From Bacillota bacterium (GTDB lineage Bacteria > Bacillota > Clostridia > Oscillospirales > Ruminococcaceae): a stretch of DNA of 6,606 nucleotides. Under the pieces are notes generated by a model. That model had not been told where the DNA came from, did no database searches, and saw nothing but the letters and a program-made list of their open reading frames with translations. The stretch spans positions 1 through 6,606 of the forward strand of contig JAEWNU010000137.1 of the NCBI GenBank assembly GCA_023456995.1, in the 5' to 3' direction. The first letter of the stretch is position 1; each line of letters starts with the position of its first letter. Positions 4,960 through 6,606 of the stretch are shown here, piece by piece. Both the position numbers and the translations under genes were made by a program.

Positions 4960-6225
4960 ATGGATATCAAAATTACGCCTTCTCCTCTGCGCGGCACACT
5001 GCGAGCCGTCACTTCAAAATCTGACGCGCACCGCTGTCTAATTTGTGCGGCGTTGTGCGATACGCCCACCGAGGTGGTCATTAGCGAAATGAATCGTGAT
5101 ATAGATGCGACTATGGGCTGTCTTTCTGCGCTTGGCGCTGGTTTCTCTCAGCTTAAAGAGGGCATTTGGCGGGTGACACCCGTTACCCAAAGACCGGCGC
5201 GTGCGGTTTTGGATTGTGGTGAGAGCGGTTCGACCTTGCGGTTTTTGTTGCCGGTTGCAGCGGCAGTGTGCAAAGCCACACAGGTTGAAGGCGCGGGTAG
5301 ACTACCGCAGCGGCCTCTTTCTCCCCTGCGTGAGGAAATGGAAGCGCACGGTTGCATATTTGATGCAGCACAACTGCCTTTTACCATCACTGGCCCACTG
5401 GCAGCGGGGGTATTCACCCTGCCGGGCAACATCAGCTCTCAGTATATCACCGGGCTGCTGTTCGCACTTCCGCTTCTGGCAGGCGACAGCGATATCTTCC
5501 TGACAACACCGCTGGAGTCGGCGGGTTACGTTTCTATGACGCTGCGCACGCTTGCGCAGTTTAACATTGATATTACCACGCTGCCAAATGGCGGCGGTTA
5601 CCATATAAAGGGCGGGCAGCGCTATTGCTCGCCGGGCCGAATCGCCGCAGAAGGCGATTGGTCCAATGCGGCGTTCTGGCTGGCGGCGGGGGCAATGTGT
5701 GAGCCTGTCACCGTGACGGGGCTGGATATCGACACCGCACAGGGTGACAGCGAAATTATACCCCTGTTACAGCGTTTTGGTGCCCAGACCGAAGTGAACG
5801 GCAGCCACGTCACCGCTTCACCGCAAGTTTTGAGCGGCATTACCATTGACGCCGGAGAGATACCCGATCTCGTGCCGGTGTTGTCTGTGGTGGCCTGTGC
5901 TGCGGTCGGTACTACAAAAATCATCAACGCGGCGCGGCTGCGTATTAAAGAAAGTGATCGGTTGCAGACGGTTGCTGATTCGCTCAACGCGCTTGGCGGC
6001 AAGGTTACCGAGTTGCAGGATGGATTGATTATTGAAGGCACAGGCAGACTTAGGGGAGGCGTGGTCAATAGCTTTAATGATCACCGAATTGCGATGGCAA
6101 TGAGCATCGCCTCCGCCATCTGCACCGGAGATGTCATCATTCAAGATGCTGCCGCAGTGAAAAAATCATACCCAAGATTCTTTGAGGATTTTAAACGACT
6201 GGGAGGAAAAGCCGATGTCATCTAG
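4960..6225 (+). CDS. aroA: 5-Enolpyruvylshikimate-3-phosphate (EPSP) synthase
   Basis: This enzyme transfers the enolpyruvyl group of PEP to shikimate 3-phosphate, the sixth shikimate step and the target of glyphosate. The 421-residue length is normal for the two-domain inside-out fold. Visible residues are SKSDAHR (19-25), GESGSTLR (87-94), RLPQRPLSPL (114-123), SSQ (159-161), the catalytic-base region IPDLVP (301-306, Asp303), RIKESDR (328-334), NDHRIAM (373-379) and KKSYPRF (401-407). The glyphosate-contact loop reads GESGSTLRF where E. coli has GNAGTAMRP: Gly90 is kept, but the following positions differ, including Phe95 in place of Pro101. AAAAGGAG (4943-4950) is nine bases before the ATG. 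The 3' end overlaps aroC by 11 bases. Confidence 0.95.
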   Translation: MDIKITPSPLRGTLRAVTSKSDAHRCLICAALCDTPTEVVISEMNRDIDATMGCLSALGAGFSQLKEGIWRVTPVTQRPARAVLDCGESGSTLRFLLPVAAAVCKATQVEGAGRLPQRPLSPLREEMEAHGCIFDAAQLPFTITGPLAAGVFTLPGNISSQYITGLLFALPLLAGDSDIFLTTPLESAGYVSMTLRTLAQFNIDITTLPNGGGYHIKGGQRYCSPGRIAAEGDWSNAAFWLAAGAMCEPVTVTGLDIDTAQGDSEIIPLLQRFGAQTEVNGSHVTASPQVLSGITIDAGEIPDLVPVLSVVACAAVGTTKIINAARLRIKESDRLQTVADSLNALGGKVTELQDGLIIEGTGRLRGGVVNSFNDHRIAMAMSIASAICTGDVIIQDAAAVKKSYPRFFEDFKRLGGKADVI

Positions 6226-6606
6226 CTTTGGAAAGCTTTTGAAGGTCACGATATTTGGCCAGTCACATAGCGAGGCGATCGGTGTGGTACTCGACGGGCT
6301 GCCCGCAGGGGTACGGTTGGATATGGAGGCCATTCACCGATTTATGGGGCGCCGGGCCCCCGGCGCGAACCGGTTTTCCACCGCCCGCAGCGAGGCGGAT
6401 ATTCCTCAAATAATTTCCGGGTTAGTTGAAGGCATCACGTGTGGGGCACCGTTGACCGCCATAATTCAAAACAACGACGCCAGAAGCAAGGATTACGACA
6501 AACTGCGCGACCTGCCGCGCCCGATGCACGCCGATTACCCTGCCGCGGTCAAATACAAAGGCGCAAATGACATCCGGGGCGGCGGACAGTTTTCTGGTAG
6601 GCTGAC
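6215..6606 (+). CDS. aroC: Chorismate synthase, 5' part (cut by window end)
   Basis: This enzyme removes phosphate from EPSP to give chorismate, the last shikimate step, and needs reduced FMN. 130 complete codons are visible of an expected 350-390. The start is MSSSFGKLLKVTIFGQSHSE. The family N-terminal signature is usually GESHG; here it is GQSHS (15-19), followed by AIGVVLDGLPAG (21-32). RRAPGANRFSTAR appears near residues 46-58, and RPMHADYPAAVKY (102-114) and DIRGGGQFSGRL (119-130) come before the edge. The two histidines expected in the active site are His18 and His105. GGAGG (6202-6206) lies eight bases upstream of ATG 6215, inside the aroA coding end, and the frames overlap by 11 bases, so translation is probably coupled. 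The frame is open to the window end. Confidence 0.93.
   Translation, partial: MSSSFGKLLKVTIFGQSHSEAIGVVLDGLPAGVRLDMEAIHRFMGRRAPGANRFSTARSEADIPQIISGLVEGITCGAPLTAIIQNNDARSKDYDKLRDLPRPMHADYPAAVKYKGANDIRGGGQFSGRL

Noticed and set aside
6349..6366. Perfect GC-rich inverted repeat GCGCCGGG-CC-CCCGGCGC inside aroC
   Set aside because: It encodes part of the conserved RRAPGAN region, so it is explained by protein sequence and codon choice. It has no U-tract and a 2-base centre.
1..6606. CRISPR arrays, insertion sequences, tRNA or rRNA genes
   Set aside because: No repeat-spacer pattern, transposase frame, terminal inverted repeats or tRNA-like sequence was seen on reading both strands.

Overview
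This window looks like a chromosomal segment from an anaerobic Firmicute of the class Clostridia, probably Oscillospiraceae/Ruminococcaceae-like. The evidence is the gene order (DAHP synthase, prephenate dehydrogenase, aroB, aroA, aroC in one run), strong GGAGG-type ribosome binding sites, sigma-A-like promoters and the family style of the proteins. The taxonomic call is inference; no rRNA or marker gene is present.

Left part (1-1157, minus strand). The edge carries what may be the first codons of a gene leaving the window (1-17, minus). Positions 18-203 are non-coding and hold a possible terminator and a weak promoter. Positions 204-1157 encode a glutamyl-Q tRNA(Asp) synthetase (GluQ-RS), a truncated GluRS paralogue that glutamylates queuosine in tRNA-Asp. 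It has a near-consensus promoter of its own.

Middle (1158-1983). A divergent intergenic region drives gluQ to the left and a small gene to the right. The small gene encodes a 78-residue protein with one N-terminal hydrophobic segment and a very acidic, proline-rich tail, of unknown function. It is followed by an AU-rich hairpin. Next comes the most interesting element: an unlisted 41-codon leader peptide gene (1739-1864) with 14 Phe/Tyr codons, 11 of them within 13 consecutive codons. Immediately downstream is a perfect 12-bp terminator hairpin with a U-tract. An alternative antiterminator pairing can be drawn by hand. This has the architecture of ribosome-mediated transcription attenuation.

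Right part (1984-6606, plus strand). A tight operon follows: aroF-type DAHP synthase (type I-beta with an N-terminal ferredoxin-like regulatory domain), tyrA (prephenate dehydrogenase), aroB (3-dehydroquinate synthase), aroA (EPSP synthase) and the first third of aroC (chorismate synthase, cut by the window end). Together they supply the entry step, the second step and the last two steps of the shikimate pathway, plus the tyrosine branch. aroD, aroE, aroK and pheA are not in the window and may lie downstream or elsewhere.

Functional reading: when charged tRNA-Phe or tRNA-Tyr is scarce, a ribosome stalled in the leader should favour the antiterminator and turn on the whole operon. When both are plentiful, transcription should stop before aroF. 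The regulatory domain on the DAHP synthase would add a second, enzyme-level layer. The mechanism is inferred from sequence only.
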